Below are positions 1 through 10,850 of a stretch of 64,000 bases of DNA, piece by piece; position 1 is the stretch's first letter, and each line of letters starts with the position of its first letter. The translations under genes and the position numbers were made by a program. The DNA comes from Periplaneta americana. Taxonomy: Eukaryota; Arthropoda; Insecta; Blattodea; Blattidae. Location of the stretch: assembly GCF_040183065.1 (NCBI RefSeq), contig NC_091120.1, positions 3,327,501-3,391,500 of the forward strand, given 5' to 3'. The notes under the pieces were generated by a model. That model was given only the letters and a program-made list of their open reading frames with translations, made no database searches and was not told where the DNA came from.

Positions 1-177
1 AATATCAATATCTGGCAGGTATAGGATAGGTAAGACTCTCCAGTTGTGATTTCTTACAGCACCCAATTTTTTACCGCACACTTGACACGTTACTATTTTT
101 CCATCTGTAGTGAAAGCTTCGTCCATCGCAATCCATGATTTTATTTTTGTCGTTAGGATTGAAGATACAGGAGCCAT
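1..177 (-). pseudogene. N-terminus of hAT transposase with BED-type zinc finger (broken)
   Basis: Read from an ATG at 177 toward the window edge, the frame gives a short lead, then DEAFTTDGKIVTCQVCGKK. The C-x2-C knuckle behind a 'TDGKI' strand resembles the BED / CGGBP1-like zinc finger at the N-terminus of many hAT transposases, which binds DNA at the element ends. After the second cysteine the frame differs from the related copy at 30735-30911, consistent with a one-base deletion, and no His pair follows. It cannot encode a working finger. Family recognition is by motif only. Confidence 0.45.
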
Positions 178-1225
178 TTTAGTTAGTTAAAAGCAGTAGA
201 TAAACTCACTTGCACTTTATACTGTAAGTACTAAAACTAGAGAACTGAGTGCAATGAATAACACAACAGTACTGCAAGCACTGTTTCGCTTTACTGGATT
301 AGGAGAAAATAGGAACAGATGTGGGACATACGCATTTTAGCTGCTCCCTGTAAGAAACAAAGTATCGGTAACTACTAAAACCTGAAACTATAGGCATTTA
401 CAAACTGTAGTTTGAAAAGTGACATTGCAGTCTCATTCAGAAGGGTAGGGTTATTCCAGCCGACAACCATATTTTCTAATTGCTCTGAAAATCTCATTTC
501 CCTATAGGTCTGCTAAATTTAAAGTAAAGAAGTCAAGCAATAATCTGAAAAGCTATTTATTTTAATCTTTCAACATCTTTCCAGTTTGTTCCTTTACTCC
601 AGCTTCTTTTCAAAAGTCGGCTACTTTATTGCGGCTCATGTCAGACTTGACACGGGTTTTCCGAGGGTGGTTAAGGTTGAAAATTTCATGGGAACTTCTT
701 GTTAAGACGTGTGCAGAACAATTATTTATAGTTCGAGACAAATCATGTCGTCTTCGTCCCACTCCACCGCATGAAGGCAACGCTACTTTCTGAGTGATTT
801 TTACAATACAAAGTAGTTGTGTGAGAAAGGTTGCCTTTTCTTCACTCATATTTACAGTGGGCGGTTTGGGGTAAGTGCCTCTATTACTTCCTGGAACTCA
901 GGACGTTATGTTTCGTCCCGAAATATATCCTTTCTTGGGTAGGTAAAAAGGCTTTTAAATCTGTGTATTTCAAATTGTAAACTTCCCCAACAGAAGTTTT
1001 CTTTTTTTTTTTTCCTTTTAGATAAGTAAAAAAGAATAAAACCCGTAAATATGTAGATTTATGTAAACCAAGCCATAATATGTAATGTGTGGTAATTATG
1101 TAAAAATATGTAGTATCAAAATTTAATATATTAATGGAAATTACAAGATTTGCAAAGATTTGTTATTTACATACGGTTAGGTTGAAAGGAATATAATATG
1201 TAATTACGTAAAAATCCGGTCCCTA
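1..1225 (-). mobile_element. hAT-A element, right-hand part (cut by window edge)
   Basis: This stretch is homologous to 30735-31710, the right-hand part of a complete hAT-A copy. It ends at 1225 with ATCCGGTCCCTA, the mirror of the terminus TAGGGACCGGAT seen at 29345. The left end lies outside the window. Its protein-coding side is the minus strand (see 1-177). The copies differ by many substitutions and by a block around 640-930 that is absent from the second copy, so both are old. The hAT assignment rests on the 8-bp target duplication of the complete copy. Confidence 0.75.
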
Positions 1226-1321
1226 GTCATCACCATCCCTGGCGCTACAACCCTGGTCGAGTCTTGGCCTTCTTAACAATGCCTTGCCTTTGGTTCCTGT
1301 CGATTGCCTTGTTCTTCCAAT

Positions 1322-1435
1322 TGCAACGAGCCTACAATGATAGTAATTAAGACGCGAGATGTTTATGAAACATTACGACGTATTTCGTACTTTTCATACA
1401 AGCGTATTAATTATCATTATTGGCAAGTTGCATAC
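1322..1435. mobile_element. Short inverted-repeat MITE-like unit, copy 1
   Basis: Near-palindromic unit. The left arm reads CGAGCCTACAATGATAGTAA and the right arm carries the reverse complement in decayed form (TTAATTATCATTATTGGC). A better preserved relative lies at 2033-2150. No target duplication is obvious. Confidence 0.45.
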
Positions 1436-2032
1436 GACTGTTTTTGTTCGAACATAATTAAATGCCTAAGTTTTGAATTTCACAATTATCTTACCTTTTC
1501 ACTTTACTGATAATGAAACGGTGACCATGAGTGTATTTTTAGGGTGTTCTCGACTATTGCAACAGATGGCAGACACGGAGCACTTTTGCGTCTACGCCTA
1601 TTTATTGATTTTCTGCAGGGCTTTGGTTTGGAGATTTTAACCTCAAAGGAAAACGCATTAAAACACAGTAAATTAACTTAATTTCTTAGAATATTAAAAT
1701 TAACATGAACAGAATTGATTTTATTTTAAGTACATGTTGTTAATTGTACAGTTTGTGAAATTTATCTGGGGAATGGCTCCCAATGGAATGACACAAGTTG
1801 GGTTAATGTTTATTTGAGTGATTCGGTCAATGTCGCTTACAAAACTCGCGCCTGCCATTTTGGATTGACGCTTTTAAGGCTTGCGGGTTTTTGAGCGTAC
1901 GATATCAATCAATATCGCATATGCTTAGTTGGAAATTAACGTATTGAATAGCTGTACTTTAATGTATGTCATTACATCACATGTATTTAGCGTATTATAA
2001 TAGGCTATGGTCAAATAAAATAGTACATTATG
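1436..2032. other. No recognisable gene
   Basis: AT-rich sequence between two related MITE-like units. No coding signal, RNA gene or clear repeat boundary is seen. Confidence 0.5.
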
Positions 2033-2150
2033 CAACGAGCCTATAATGAAGGTAATTAAGAAGTGAGTATGGATATTTATGAAACTCGCTTGCGCTCGTT
2101 TCATAATTTTCATACGAGCTTCTTAATTACTATTATAGGCGAGTTTCATA
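2033..2150. mobile_element. Short inverted-repeat MITE-like unit, copy 2
   Basis: The left arm CGAGCCTATAATGAAGGTAA pairs with the right arm TTAATTACTATTATAGGCGA. Between them a second small palindrome (ATGAAACTCGC / GCTCGTTTCAT) forms the tip, so the transcript could fold into one long hairpin. Copy 1 at 1322-1435 shares this layout. Confidence 0.55.
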
Positions 2151-2403
2151 TGACTTTTTATGCTCGACCATATTTCTAACTTGATATTATTAATTTTATT
2201 GTATCTGACCTGGAGTAATGTCCCGTATGTTGTGAGATGTGCGCAGACGCGAAAGTATTGATTTTTTCCGAGGAACAGATCTCCACATTGACCTTGCTAG
2301 GCCATAAGAACCTACAGAGATAGCATTGAAATTAAATTAGACATTGAAAAACGAGATGACAAATTGTATTTATTTGAATATTATTTACAATTAACGCTAA
2401 TTA

Positions 2404-2664
2404 TTATAGTAACAGAACATAACCTTCTGCGACAGTACTGGATTTCCAGCCTCCGTGACTTTTCGCTAATTCTCTTTCGATTGCATATCCGAGAATAATC
2501 GATACTTGCGGTTTTATAACGGTAGAAAGCTGACCTGTCATTGGCTGAACAGTTGTAACCTGAGTCGTCACTGGCTGAAAGACCTGACCTTTAATGAGTA
2601 GGTGTACTTTAATGACGTGCATTAAAGGTCTGCTACCAGGTGTATAATTACTACATTTCGGCAT
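2404..2664 (-). pseudogene. Tyrosine-recombinase C-terminal remnant (Crypton/DIRS-like), tentative
   Basis: An 86-residue open frame whose last third reads LAKSHGGWKSSTVAEGYV. The block HGGWKSSTVAEGY is typical of the C-terminal catalytic part of tyrosine recombinases of Crypton and DIRS-like elements, where a His/Trp is followed about a dozen residues later by the nucleophilic Tyr. The upstream HxxR motif and the rest of the domain are not recognisable, and the frame stops four residues after the Tyr. This is a relic at most. The match rests on one motif, so other origins remain possible. Confidence 0.4.
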
Positions 2665-2989
2665 GGTCGAGCATAAACATGTTTATGTAACAAAAATAGG
2701 CAAAAAAGATAGGCTACTGAAATATATAAGATCACAAAAATGTGTAATATCAAAACTGACAGGTTTACATTTGGTTGGTATTGAAGCAATCAGGCTGCTA
2801 CACGTCAGATAATGTCTTCTTGAATTATTTTGCTTGTAAAAATGATTAAATCGAGTTATAGCGTGTGTAGAGAGCATGTGGAATTATTTTTCTTACAACA
2901 CTGAGTGCAGGTTTGCAAGTGCCGTCGCGATTGCATTTCCTTTACTAGAAAAGTCAGCTCTACCAACTTAAATATTACAGAAGTGAAGA
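2665..2989. other. No recognisable gene
   Basis: AT-rich spacer with one short unremarkable open frame. Nothing supportable is seen. Confidence 0.5.
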
Positions 2990-3144
2990 TAATCTAGAAC
3001 CCCAAATATGTAGTTTTATGTGGAATACCCCCTGAGCTCGAGTATGCAACTTACTCTTTCTGGGGTGCTACAGTGTTTTATATAAAAATAATAAATATTT
3101 ATCTTTGTTCTGGCAATAAAGTATTATTATTATTATTATTATTA

Positions 3145-3181
<37 letters not shown>

Positions 3182-3325
3182 GTAATATCAAGCATTAATA
3201 TGTAATATGGGGCAAATATGTAAAATGATATTACAGGTTATCGATTCTAGTAACAAAAGTCGTAAAGATTTGTAATTTATAGATGAGCAGATTGAAGGGA
3301 ATGGAATATGTAATCACATACATAC
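2990..3325. mobile_element. Divergent hAT-A fragment, split by a LINE end
   Basis: The piece around 2999-3023 (CCCAAATATGTAGTTTTATG) and 3181-3325 align in order with 1040-1215 of hAT-A: ATATGTAATATGGGGCAAAT, then a segment ending near GAAGGGAATGGAATATGTAA. Between the two pieces sits an unrelated LINE tail. It is strongly diverged from the other copies. Confidence 0.5.
3024..3180 (+). mobile_element. LINE 3' end with (ATT)n tail
   Basis: A short 3'-UTR-like segment ending GGCAATAAAG and running directly into (ATT)n at 3121-3180. Heavily 5'-truncated, with no coding part. It interrupts the hAT-A fragment, so it is the younger insertion. Confidence 0.5.
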
Positions 3326-3406
3326 ATATTCCTAGGGCTAGAATTTTGTATGTATGTATATATGTATGTAAATGTATGTATGTAGGGCCTAATGTATGTA
3401 TATGTA
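3326..3406. repeat. ATGT-rich microsatellite
   Basis: Degenerate (TATG)n / (ATGT)n tract, interrupted by TTCCTAGGGCTAGAATTT and TAGGGCCTA. Confidence 0.8.
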
Positions 3407-3874
3407 CAGGGTGTTAAAAAAAGCTTGCAATATTTTGAGGGGTGACAGTAGTATAAAATTAATATCTTCCGAAATATGAGTACCTACTTATTTTTCAACA
3501 TCATAAGAGATTCTCAATGTGATTTCCATTATAAAAAAAGAAAATTCTGTAATTATGAGAATTGGTAATATTCACAAAGATAAGAAAAAGGTACCGGTAT
3601 AATAAACATGGTTATAAAATTAATATCTTCGGAGATATAAGTACTTGTTCATCAACATCATTGGAGATGCTCAATGTGATTTCCATTCATTATAATTCAT
3701 TCATTTTTTTATAGATGTAGTTAATCGTATATACAAGGCATAATAAAAGCTCAAACGAACCAAACCTAACCTATCATACGTTTGTACATGTAAAGTGTAT
3801 AAGCGGATTACGAAGGGAACTACCTCAGCGCTAGTTTAGCTAATTTTTTTAATTATTGTTTGGAATACACCATG
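3407..3874. mobile_element. Candidate TA-flanked MITE with internal duplication
   Basis: It starts TA-CAGGGTGTTAAAAAAAG and ends TTTGGAATACACCATG-TA, an imperfect inverted pair like other CAGGGTGT-type Tc1/mariner-related MITEs. It contains a direct repeat of about 75 bp (3454-3531 and 3615-3688; both end in TCTCAATGTGATTTCCATT or GCTCAATGTGATTTCCATT). The right terminus is decayed, so the boundary is tentative. Confidence 0.4.
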
Positions 3875-3887
3875 TAATGTAATACAG

Positions 3888-3890
<3 letters not shown>

Positions 3891-3921
<31 letters not shown>
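3891..3921. repeat. (ATA)n microsatellite
   Basis: About ten uninterrupted AAT/ATA triplets. Confidence 0.95.
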
Positions 3922-3923
<2 letters not shown>

Positions 3924-5186
3924 CTGAGTTACTGCCAATCTTTCAGCAGGAGTTACTGAGGTCTTGACAAAATTTGTAGGTAATTTAACATTGTCATTTT
4001 CAATTAAACTCAAACATAATCAAACTGGTTAGGTGAGAGTCTGAAATATTCCTTAAATTTGTAGCGTTTTTATAAAGTTGTCTCATTATCAATGTGTTAA
4101 AACAGCTTTCTGTAAACCTATTCCTGAATATTTCGTTAGTCTGTAGCTTTTTCCTTTTATAATACGCATGCTCGATAGTGACATCAACATCTCCTTCTTC
4201 TAGAAAAAATAGCAACTTCACTATCTTGGGTTTATTTTTTGGTTATGTCCGTGGCCTACATTAATTTACTTGGCCATATGTAGTAGATGAAGGAATAAAC
4301 AAATGAGAATCTACAGCTATGTGCGTCAATAATGAAACCACTTCTCGGCTATCATCACCAGCGATTAATAAATTTAAGTGAAACTTGCGTTAGTGGATCT
4401 TCTATTTAGGATATATAAAATAGTTTGGAAGGATTTATCAGTGGCGGAATAATCCATGTTTGTATGTGAGCTGATCCGAAGCGCCACGAAAAGCTGCACA
4501 AGCGAGGCTGATCTCGTGTTTACGATTACTGTAATTGGACTTAATGCAATTTTAAACTGTTTTTATCGAAGCAAAATACGCGCGCCAAATTAATAATCCT
4601 GTTGCGAAAGTAATGACATTAAATGTTACTGGTGTAATTACACAATTTGCCATTTCATTATTTTCGCAGCAAAGTAACCTTATAACAGATCATAATCAAT
4701 AGACATAACAAACACAACAAGTCAAAAATCTAGTTACGTAGTTCTTCGTAATTACAGCGCTAGTTGTGGTCGTGGTGCATGGATAGCAATTCCCCCCTCC
4801 CCCGCCGTTTATTAGTGTGGGGATAACTTTCGGAGGCAGCTCAGAGCCGCGGTTTGCGAACTTATTTACGCCTGCTGTCCGGCTAGATGCGTCCGGTCAA
4901 CCACTGCTCCAACTTTAATTAGTCTTGACCCAGCAACAAATGATACGATGTGCTGTATGCTTACAGGAAATTACTCTGCGACCATAACTTACTTCATCTC
5001 AGAGTTATATACACAGTTCTCGTCCGACGTGCTGGTATTACCTTCAGGTCCGTGCAAACAGACTATTGCTGCGTTTCAACGTGTTTATTTCCTCTTAGAA
5101 CATGCATTGATTTGCTGGCAATTTACCCATTCTATGTACACTGACGGTAAAAGATACGTGACCTACATTTTTCTGATCGTGTAACC
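3922..5186. other. No recognisable gene
   Basis: Mixed AT-rich sequence. The block 4750-4930 is more GC-rich and not visibly repeated elsewhere in the window. Short open frames here have no recognisable motif. Confidence 0.5.
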
Positions 5187-6882
5187 CAGTGATGTCAAAG
5201 CAAGCGCATTTTTCTGACCTTGACGTCGTGCGCGGACAGCAAGCGCTAAGTATGGAAAGAGGAAGGGTTGTGTTTATGAATAATCAGCCTGTGTGATTAA
5301 GAAAACAGTGGTACACAAACTTCAAACGGAACGTGAAATTTTATGTCGTTATTTTTATATGGCTTCTTTCTGTTTAATATTATTTATTGTCGGACCATCG
5401 GATCTATGCCCCTTCAGCGCTGTTGTCGTTCTTGGAAAAGTTAACGCCTCTACTCACCCCATTCCACCCGTTTCTTTCCCACTACGTCAAATAGCAGGCC
5501 ACGAACCTTGCCGAATAGGGATGTTGCCAAACTTCCGTCAAACAGTGTCATGTCTCTTGAATATTGCTTATAATACTGTAAGGTTAATTATTACTTATTC
5601 ATAATTTAATTTAAGTAGGTCTAATGACGCTGATTGACTTATGCAAAATGCTATTACGTACTTGCTTAATAATATTTCTTTCGCCACTCCGTGCTACAGT
5701 ATTCATGCTGAGTTGACAACACTGGACTGCAAGTGCAAATAAACTGTCCCGCAAGAAGGCTCAAAATTGTGAGTAGTGGGGGAGAGAAAGAGAGAGAGAT
5801 AGCAAAGAGAGAAATAGGAATACAGGGAGAGAAATGAATTGCCGAGGCTGAAAAGGAATTAAGGTTCAGTTCGCATATCTTACGGGGGCACAGATCCGAT
5901 GGTCCGACTATATATTGTCTGTAAAACAGAAGTACTAACACTGAATTCTTAATATTGCACTTGTGTTTTAAATCTTAATAACATAATAGGGAGTTAAGAA
6001 GGAATATTCACTTAAATTCCATAGTAGTATAATATTATACTGTATTAAGTGGATGAAACACATCATTCATAAAGAAAGTGATATTCTAAAGAAAGAGACT
6101 GAGTATGACATGATAAGTTGGAATTTATATTGTTGGTATCTTTAGTCTTAAAAAAGTAATCAATAAACTAATAAAAACAATATTACAGTACAAAGCAAAG
6201 TTACCTAGCTGCTGTATCTGTTTTAAGTGTAACTAATATTACATAACAAAACTCTTATCGCATTATGCTTTTAAGATGATATTTGTGAGCAACTTCCTAT
6301 CATCAAAATATTAAATTATTTTCTCGAAATCTGCTGAAGGTATAGAGCTGACATTCTTACAACACATGGGCACGTATCTTTTGCTTATGATGTAACAGTA
6401 GTTGCTTTGTTAATTCATTTCCTTACAAACAATTTCCATGCGAATATTTTCAAAATTTACAATACACTATCTTCAGTAATACGTATTTACGGTATATTAG
6501 ATTTACGAGAACTTTCTGTAAGGTTACCAAATAAATAGGCCTGTATCTGAAAATTTCACTTTTCTATGAAAAAAGTTGAGAAAATATTTCTTTTGAATAA
6601 AGAAAACAAACTTGTGAAAAAATGAGCATTAAAATTAAAACTTACATTCTTATAATGCACTTATACTTCTCAGGCAAATCTAAAAATTACCATGGATACA
6701 GTTTTAATAAGTTCTCTTCCCTTTATCTATTGAATCAGTGCTGGCCATCCCTGAATATAGCCCGACCAAGCGACATATACCATCTCTTTCGTCTGTCTCT
6801 TTCCTTTCCGCTGTAAAGCGCTCAGGCTCTCCTGGGCTCTAAAGCGCGCGCTTGCTCCTGTGGGCATCAATTGACATGCCTG
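5187..6882. mobile_element. hAT-B non-autonomous element, copy 1
   Basis: It begins CAGTGATGTCAA and ends TTGACATGCCTG, a decayed form of the perfect inverted pair seen in copy 3. Flanks are GTGTAACC (5179-5186) and GTGTAAGC (6883-6890): an 8-bp target duplication with one mismatch, as expected for hAT. Without the nested element at 5389-5908 it is about 1.18 kb. No transposase domain is recognisable, so it depended on another source. It is colinear with 53363-54508 and inverted relative to 23221-24675. Confidence 0.85.
5389..5908. mobile_element. Nested DNA element with GTCGGACC termini
   Basis: Inserted inside hAT-B copy 1; the other two hAT-B copies lack it. The left end is GTCGGACCATCGGATCTATG and the right end is its reverse complement, CAGATCCGATGGTCCGAC, with one difference. 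The interior (about 470 bp) has a GA-rich block at 5780-5830 and no recognisable protein. The target duplication is unclear, so the superfamily is undetermined. Confidence 0.7.
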
Positions 6883-7435
6883 GTGTAAGCGAACTATCTG
6901 ACCACGGGATAAGTCAGAACCAAAGATGTACGCCTAACTAATTGACAAATTTTGAATAAGTTTCACTAGTTCTCAATAGGTGACATTGTTATTGGAAAGG
7001 GTAAAAAAGTGTTGAGGAAAATGATGATGCACATTAAGTATAAATTACTGACGACACTGGCTGTTATATTCGCCATCTATTCATAGAAGTAATAACTAAA
7101 GGAGCAATACTCACACAAACAAATTATCGATCGCTATCGATTGGTAGGAGTCGGGTATCTTTCAATGCCAATGTCGGCCTACACGGCTAAGACCTTTATC
7201 CACGTAGTTGTATTACATCTTTTGAGGAAAGAAAAGCATCAACTCTACGTGTCTTCTGAAATAAGCGTGTAGGAATTTTTTACTTATGATTCTTCTTCTG
7301 CTTCTTCGTTCAAAGATTGTGTCCAATTGTCTTTCGCTGCCCCATTTCTAGTTTTGTTACCACATTTTCTTAGTATGTCCTAAACTCTGTTTTTCTGAGG
7401 GGATAAATTTAGTATGTGACGAGGCAATCTACTTG
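6883..7435. other. No recognisable gene
   Basis: Spacer between hAT-B and the mariner. It includes a weakly TTC-rich patch at 7288-7312. Confidence 0.5.
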
Positions 7436-8337
7436 GGTTGGATAAAAAGTAATGGCAACAGTTCGATATTCCTGACATGGCTTTATTCACAGGGGTACAA
7501 CATTTACGTACCTTCTATATAGTCGCCCCCTTATTTGTTACCTTTTGCCAAATGTTTGGAAGGCGTCGTACACCATCAGCGCGTCCATCTTTGTTGATGT
7601 TCCGTATTGACCGCCCTAAAGCACGGATAAGTTCATCTCTGGTATTGTACCGGGTCCCTCGCAGTGGTTCTTTCACTTTGGTGAAAAGATCGTAATCGCA
7701 TGGATCATATCGGGTGAGTACGGAGGATGTTCCAGAATCTCCCATTGCCAGCGACGCAAGAGGTCCTTGATAGCAGCAGCGGTATGACTCCTTGCATTAT
7801 CATGAAGAATGATGGGGTTCTGTACCCCCAAGTGTCGTCGTTTTCTCCTGAGGGTTGGACGAAGGTGGTGCTGCAGGAACCTGCAGTAATAGTCCGCGTT
7901 TACGGTCTGCCTTGGAGGTACAGCGTGGTGCAGTATTACCCCATCACTGTCACACGCCACAATGAACATCACCTTCACAGCACTTCCAACAAGGCCTTCC
8001 CGAAACGCTTTAACCCATCGTGCCACTGTGCGATATGGCAACGCTGCATCGCCACATGCTTCTGGTAGTCCCTGAAAACATTCTTGTGCACTACGACCTC
8101 GTGTCACTTCAATTTTGATCCAGGAACGTCGCTCTAGTTTTGTAAACATAATCTTAGGGCGCTCGCACTATCCCTATGAAAGTCAACGTTCTACACACTG
8201 CAGTAGATTGACAGAGTACTGTCGCCGCTGGCTGCACTGACTCATCTAACAGTCCTTGTTCATGTCCATACAGCTGGCAACTCTCGAACGCATCATCGTC
8301 ACGTGACAGCAGTGTTGCCATTACTTTTTATCCAACC
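7436..8337 (-). mobile_element. Mariner element, internally deleted
   Basis: It is bounded by a perfect 25-bp inverted repeat starting GGTTGGATAAAAAGTAATGG (7436-7460; complement at 8313-8337). The right flank begins TA; the left flank has TT instead, so the TA duplication has decayed. At 902 bp it is much shorter than an autonomous mariner (about 1.3 kb), because the middle of the transposase gene is missing. The identical termini contrast with a broken gene, which fits fairly recent mobilisation in trans by an intact relative. Confidence 0.92.
7515..8149 (-). pseudogene. Mariner transposase (IS630/Tc1-mariner), deleted and frameshifted
   Basis: The N-terminal part (about 45 residues, starting MFTKLERRSWIKIE) is a mariner helix-turn-helix region that binds the inverted repeats. 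It runs directly into the second half of the catalytic domain: HHAVPPRQTVNADYYCRF, then LHDNARSHTA (second catalytic Asp) and HPPYSPDM (third Asp). The section that should contain the first Asp is absent, so the D,D34D triad cannot form. After YSPDM the frame shifts, apparently by one lost base, and continues in another frame (7515-7745) through DYDLFTKVKEPLRGTRYNT to the C-terminus. No active enzyme is possible. Confidence 0.9.
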
Positions 8338-8364
8338 TATTTATTATTGTCAATTCGTGTAATA

Positions 8365-8560
8365 TGCTATAACGTGAAACACACGGGTTCAAATCCTTGT
8401 CGAAAGAAGTTACCTGGTTGAGGTTTTATTTAGGATTTTCCCTCAACCCAATAAGAGAAAATGCTGGGTACCTCTCTGACCGGTTGCAAGATCTATTCAG
8501 CAGGTCTCTAATTCGTAATTCAGTGACGTCAATTGAGCTGCATTTTTATGACTGTCTGTT
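8365..8560 (+). mobile_element. SINE-1-type remnant
   Basis: It has a B-box-like CGGGTTCAAATCC, then the body AGTTACCTGGTTGAGGTTTT, CCTCAACCCAATAAGAGAAA and ATGCTGGGTA, shared with the SINEs at 13274, 52540 and 57363. The last third is diverged or lost. Confidence 0.6.
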
Positions 8561-9166
8561 TGCGAAGCAGATTTATGAACCGTGGACACCTAACACAAAC
8601 TTGGGCACAAGCGCAGAAAGTGAGTCGTCATCACTGGAATCTTTTGCATTAAATGTCACTCTGTTACTTACGAAGGACAAGATTTAATGCAAGAGCAAGT
8701 CTCTGAGTGCATGTGGATATTCCGCGCGTGCCATGGGGTCTTGATATAAATATAAATTGGCAGAGATTCTGAATTTATATGCCAGCGAAAGTAATTTTTC
8801 AGTATTACTATAAAGCCCTCAAGTGTAAATTTCCATTAATTCTTTCATTTTCTCTCTCTCGCTCTTCTGCACCTACGTCTGCTCCCCTTCTGAATCTCTG
8901 TTTTGGGTGTGCCTCCACCTCCGCATTTCCATTTTGCTGACCCATGCATGAAAAAATAAAATATCTGATCCCGCAGTAAATTATACAGAGCTACTCTTAA
9001 AAATTGAATAAAAGTAATTCTAGGGATCTGTAGTATGTACGGGCTGATATAGCAAGTGTTGTGGCCCACTCCATCTAGCAGGGAGAATCAGAAACATCTA
9101 CTCCACCTGCGTAGGAGGTCGCTAGTTTGCCTTTGCTTCTAATTGAAATTTATGTCAGTAGCCTAT
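8561..9166. other. No recognisable gene
   Basis: No coding signal or repeat structure is seen. A short pyrimidine-rich patch lies at 8840-8870. Confidence 0.5.
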
Positions 9167-9759
9167 TACTACTGGGTGTTCATTTCAAAGTGTCATGACG
9201 TCACTGTTGTGAGCCAGCGATTTGAAGCGAGTTTCAGCTTTTATGTCAGAGAAGTTGCCTATTTTCAAGGCGTTCAACCTGAACAACGTCGTGGCAACAT
9301 ATGGCGGTCTATACGGTCTGTGTGCTACCATAACCTCTTTCGAACTATATTTTGCGCGGGCAAGTCGTACGCAGGGTATTTGTTATCATCGGTTGCGTAC
9401 GGCAACATTCCACAACACAAATAAAATGCTCCGTGTCATGTTTATCGTGTACGTTAATGTCAACAAATACGTAAGTAATCGTCTTAACCCTCTCCCCATA
9501 TCCCAACAGTAAGAAAAAACTTACCTCAGTAGGCCTACGTGTTTCCAAACAGTTCACATTCCTGCCACTACCGGCGTTATCGTACGTATCGGTACGTACT
9601 CTTCACAATGAACGCCGTACTTGCTAGGCAACTTCTCTGGCACATAGGAAATACGCCTTTGCGGAAGTGTAGGAAGATTGAATTCTCTAGGCTCATCGGC
9701 TAGCCACATGACGGTATACAGCGAGCCATGACAGACTTTGAACTGAACACCCAGTAGTA
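9167..9759. mobile_element. MITE with TACTACTGGGTGTTCA termini
   Basis: The left end TACTACTGGGTGTTCA and the right end TGAACACCCAGTAGTA are perfect inverted complements over 16 bp. The pairing continues imperfectly through TTTCAAAGT and TCATG. The interior of about 590 bp is comparatively GC-rich and has no recognisable protein. The target duplication is not clear. The GGGTGTTCA core resembles Tc1/mariner-related MITE ends, which is suggestive only. Confidence 0.6.
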
Positions 9760-9889
9760 CCGTGGAACTTAGAATTCTGTTTTGGATTTATGGTTCATGC
9801 CTTTACTAATAAAAGAGCAGGATAAGAAAAAGATTCGACGATATAGAATCCAAAAATTTATATCCTGAAAGCATTTCAAGTCTACCACA

Positions 9890-10115
9890 AGTCTGACCGT
9901 GTAACGAGCAGGTTCGGGTTCAAATCCCGGTTGGTACAGTTACCTGGTTGAAATTATTTCCGGGGTTTTTCCTCAACTCATTAAGAACAAATGCTGGGTA
10001 ACTTTCGGCGATAGACCCTAGGTTCATTTCGCTGGCATTATCGTCATCTCATTCAGACGCTTGATAGGAACTACAGTAGTTCATATATCGTCGTAAAATA
10101 ACCAATAAAAAAGTA
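9890..10115 (+). mobile_element. SINE-1-type element, diverged
   Basis: tRNA-like B box GGTTCGGGTTCAAATCCCGG, then GTTACCTGGTTGAAATTATT, ATGCTGGGTAACTTTCGG, a TCATTCAGACGC block and the tail CGTCGTAAAATAACC. The order matches the intact SINE-1 copies; the A box is not recognisable. Confidence 0.7.
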
Positions 10116-10667
10116 TCTCTAAAACAGAAGAGGTCTAGCAATACTACTTAGCAATATGGATGGCGATAGGTTTAATAAACTCTCTGTCCTCTGTCTTCCC
10201 TAACGCTGTACTCCGGTTGACGGGGTCGAGTTCAGTGCAGTGAACTCAAATTGAATGGAAAGGAATGATTCTGTTATCAAAAGTTTGAGAATTGGGCATT
10301 CGCGCCCCTAGGTATTGATTTTGCCTTTCTATTATATTTTTATAAACAAAAGAAACTTTTGTACGAGTTGCATCAACTACCGACGCCCACATCTCTAAAA
10401 CGATCACAATTGGCCGGAATCAAATCCGGTTGTCTTGGTAACAACTACCAGCCTCCATAGAAGACGAGTATTACGTCACCAGTCGTCATATTTCTCTGAG
10501 TTTTCACGAATGACTTTTCCAATTTTCTAAAAATTATGTGCACTTGTGAATGACAATAATTACGGTACATAATTTTGTGTAAGATGCATTTAGTAAAATG
10601 TGTGTGCAGCAGGGATCTAAACCCGTGGCTTACAATATCTGATGAAGACGTTACGTAATCATGATGC
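10116..10667. other. No recognisable gene
   Basis: A weak B-box-like GATTTGATTCCGG exists on the minus strand near 10410-10430, possibly an old SINE head. Otherwise nothing is seen. Confidence 0.45.
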
Positions 10668-10850
10668 CACTAGCGTAGCTCAGTCGGCAGGCGTCTTTGC
10701 CTTCTGATCCAGAATCGCGTTCGAACATGGGTTCGATTCCCGCTTGAGGCGGTCGTCGTCGTTGTCGCCCCGATGCCTTTCCTTGCCCTCGGCTGCCAGT
10801 CCCGTCGCGGTTTGGATATGGAGAGTATCTCAAGGCGGCACTTTGATGTC
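10668..10850 (+). mobile_element. tRNA-derived SINE (SINE-2)
   Basis: The head contains an A-box-like TAGCTCAGTCGGCAGGCG and, about 40 bp downstream, a B box GGTTCGATTCC, the split RNA polymerase III promoter of tRNA genes. A GC-rich body follows (GCGGTCGTCGTCGTTGTCGC, CCCGTCGCGGTTTGGA). The head cannot fold as a proper tRNA, so it is a SINE rather than a gene. Open frames across it are incidental. Confidence 0.65.

Noticed and set aside
7477..8068. Plus-strand open frames across the mariner
   Set aside because: They are antisense shadows of the transposase, whose motifs are on the minus strand.
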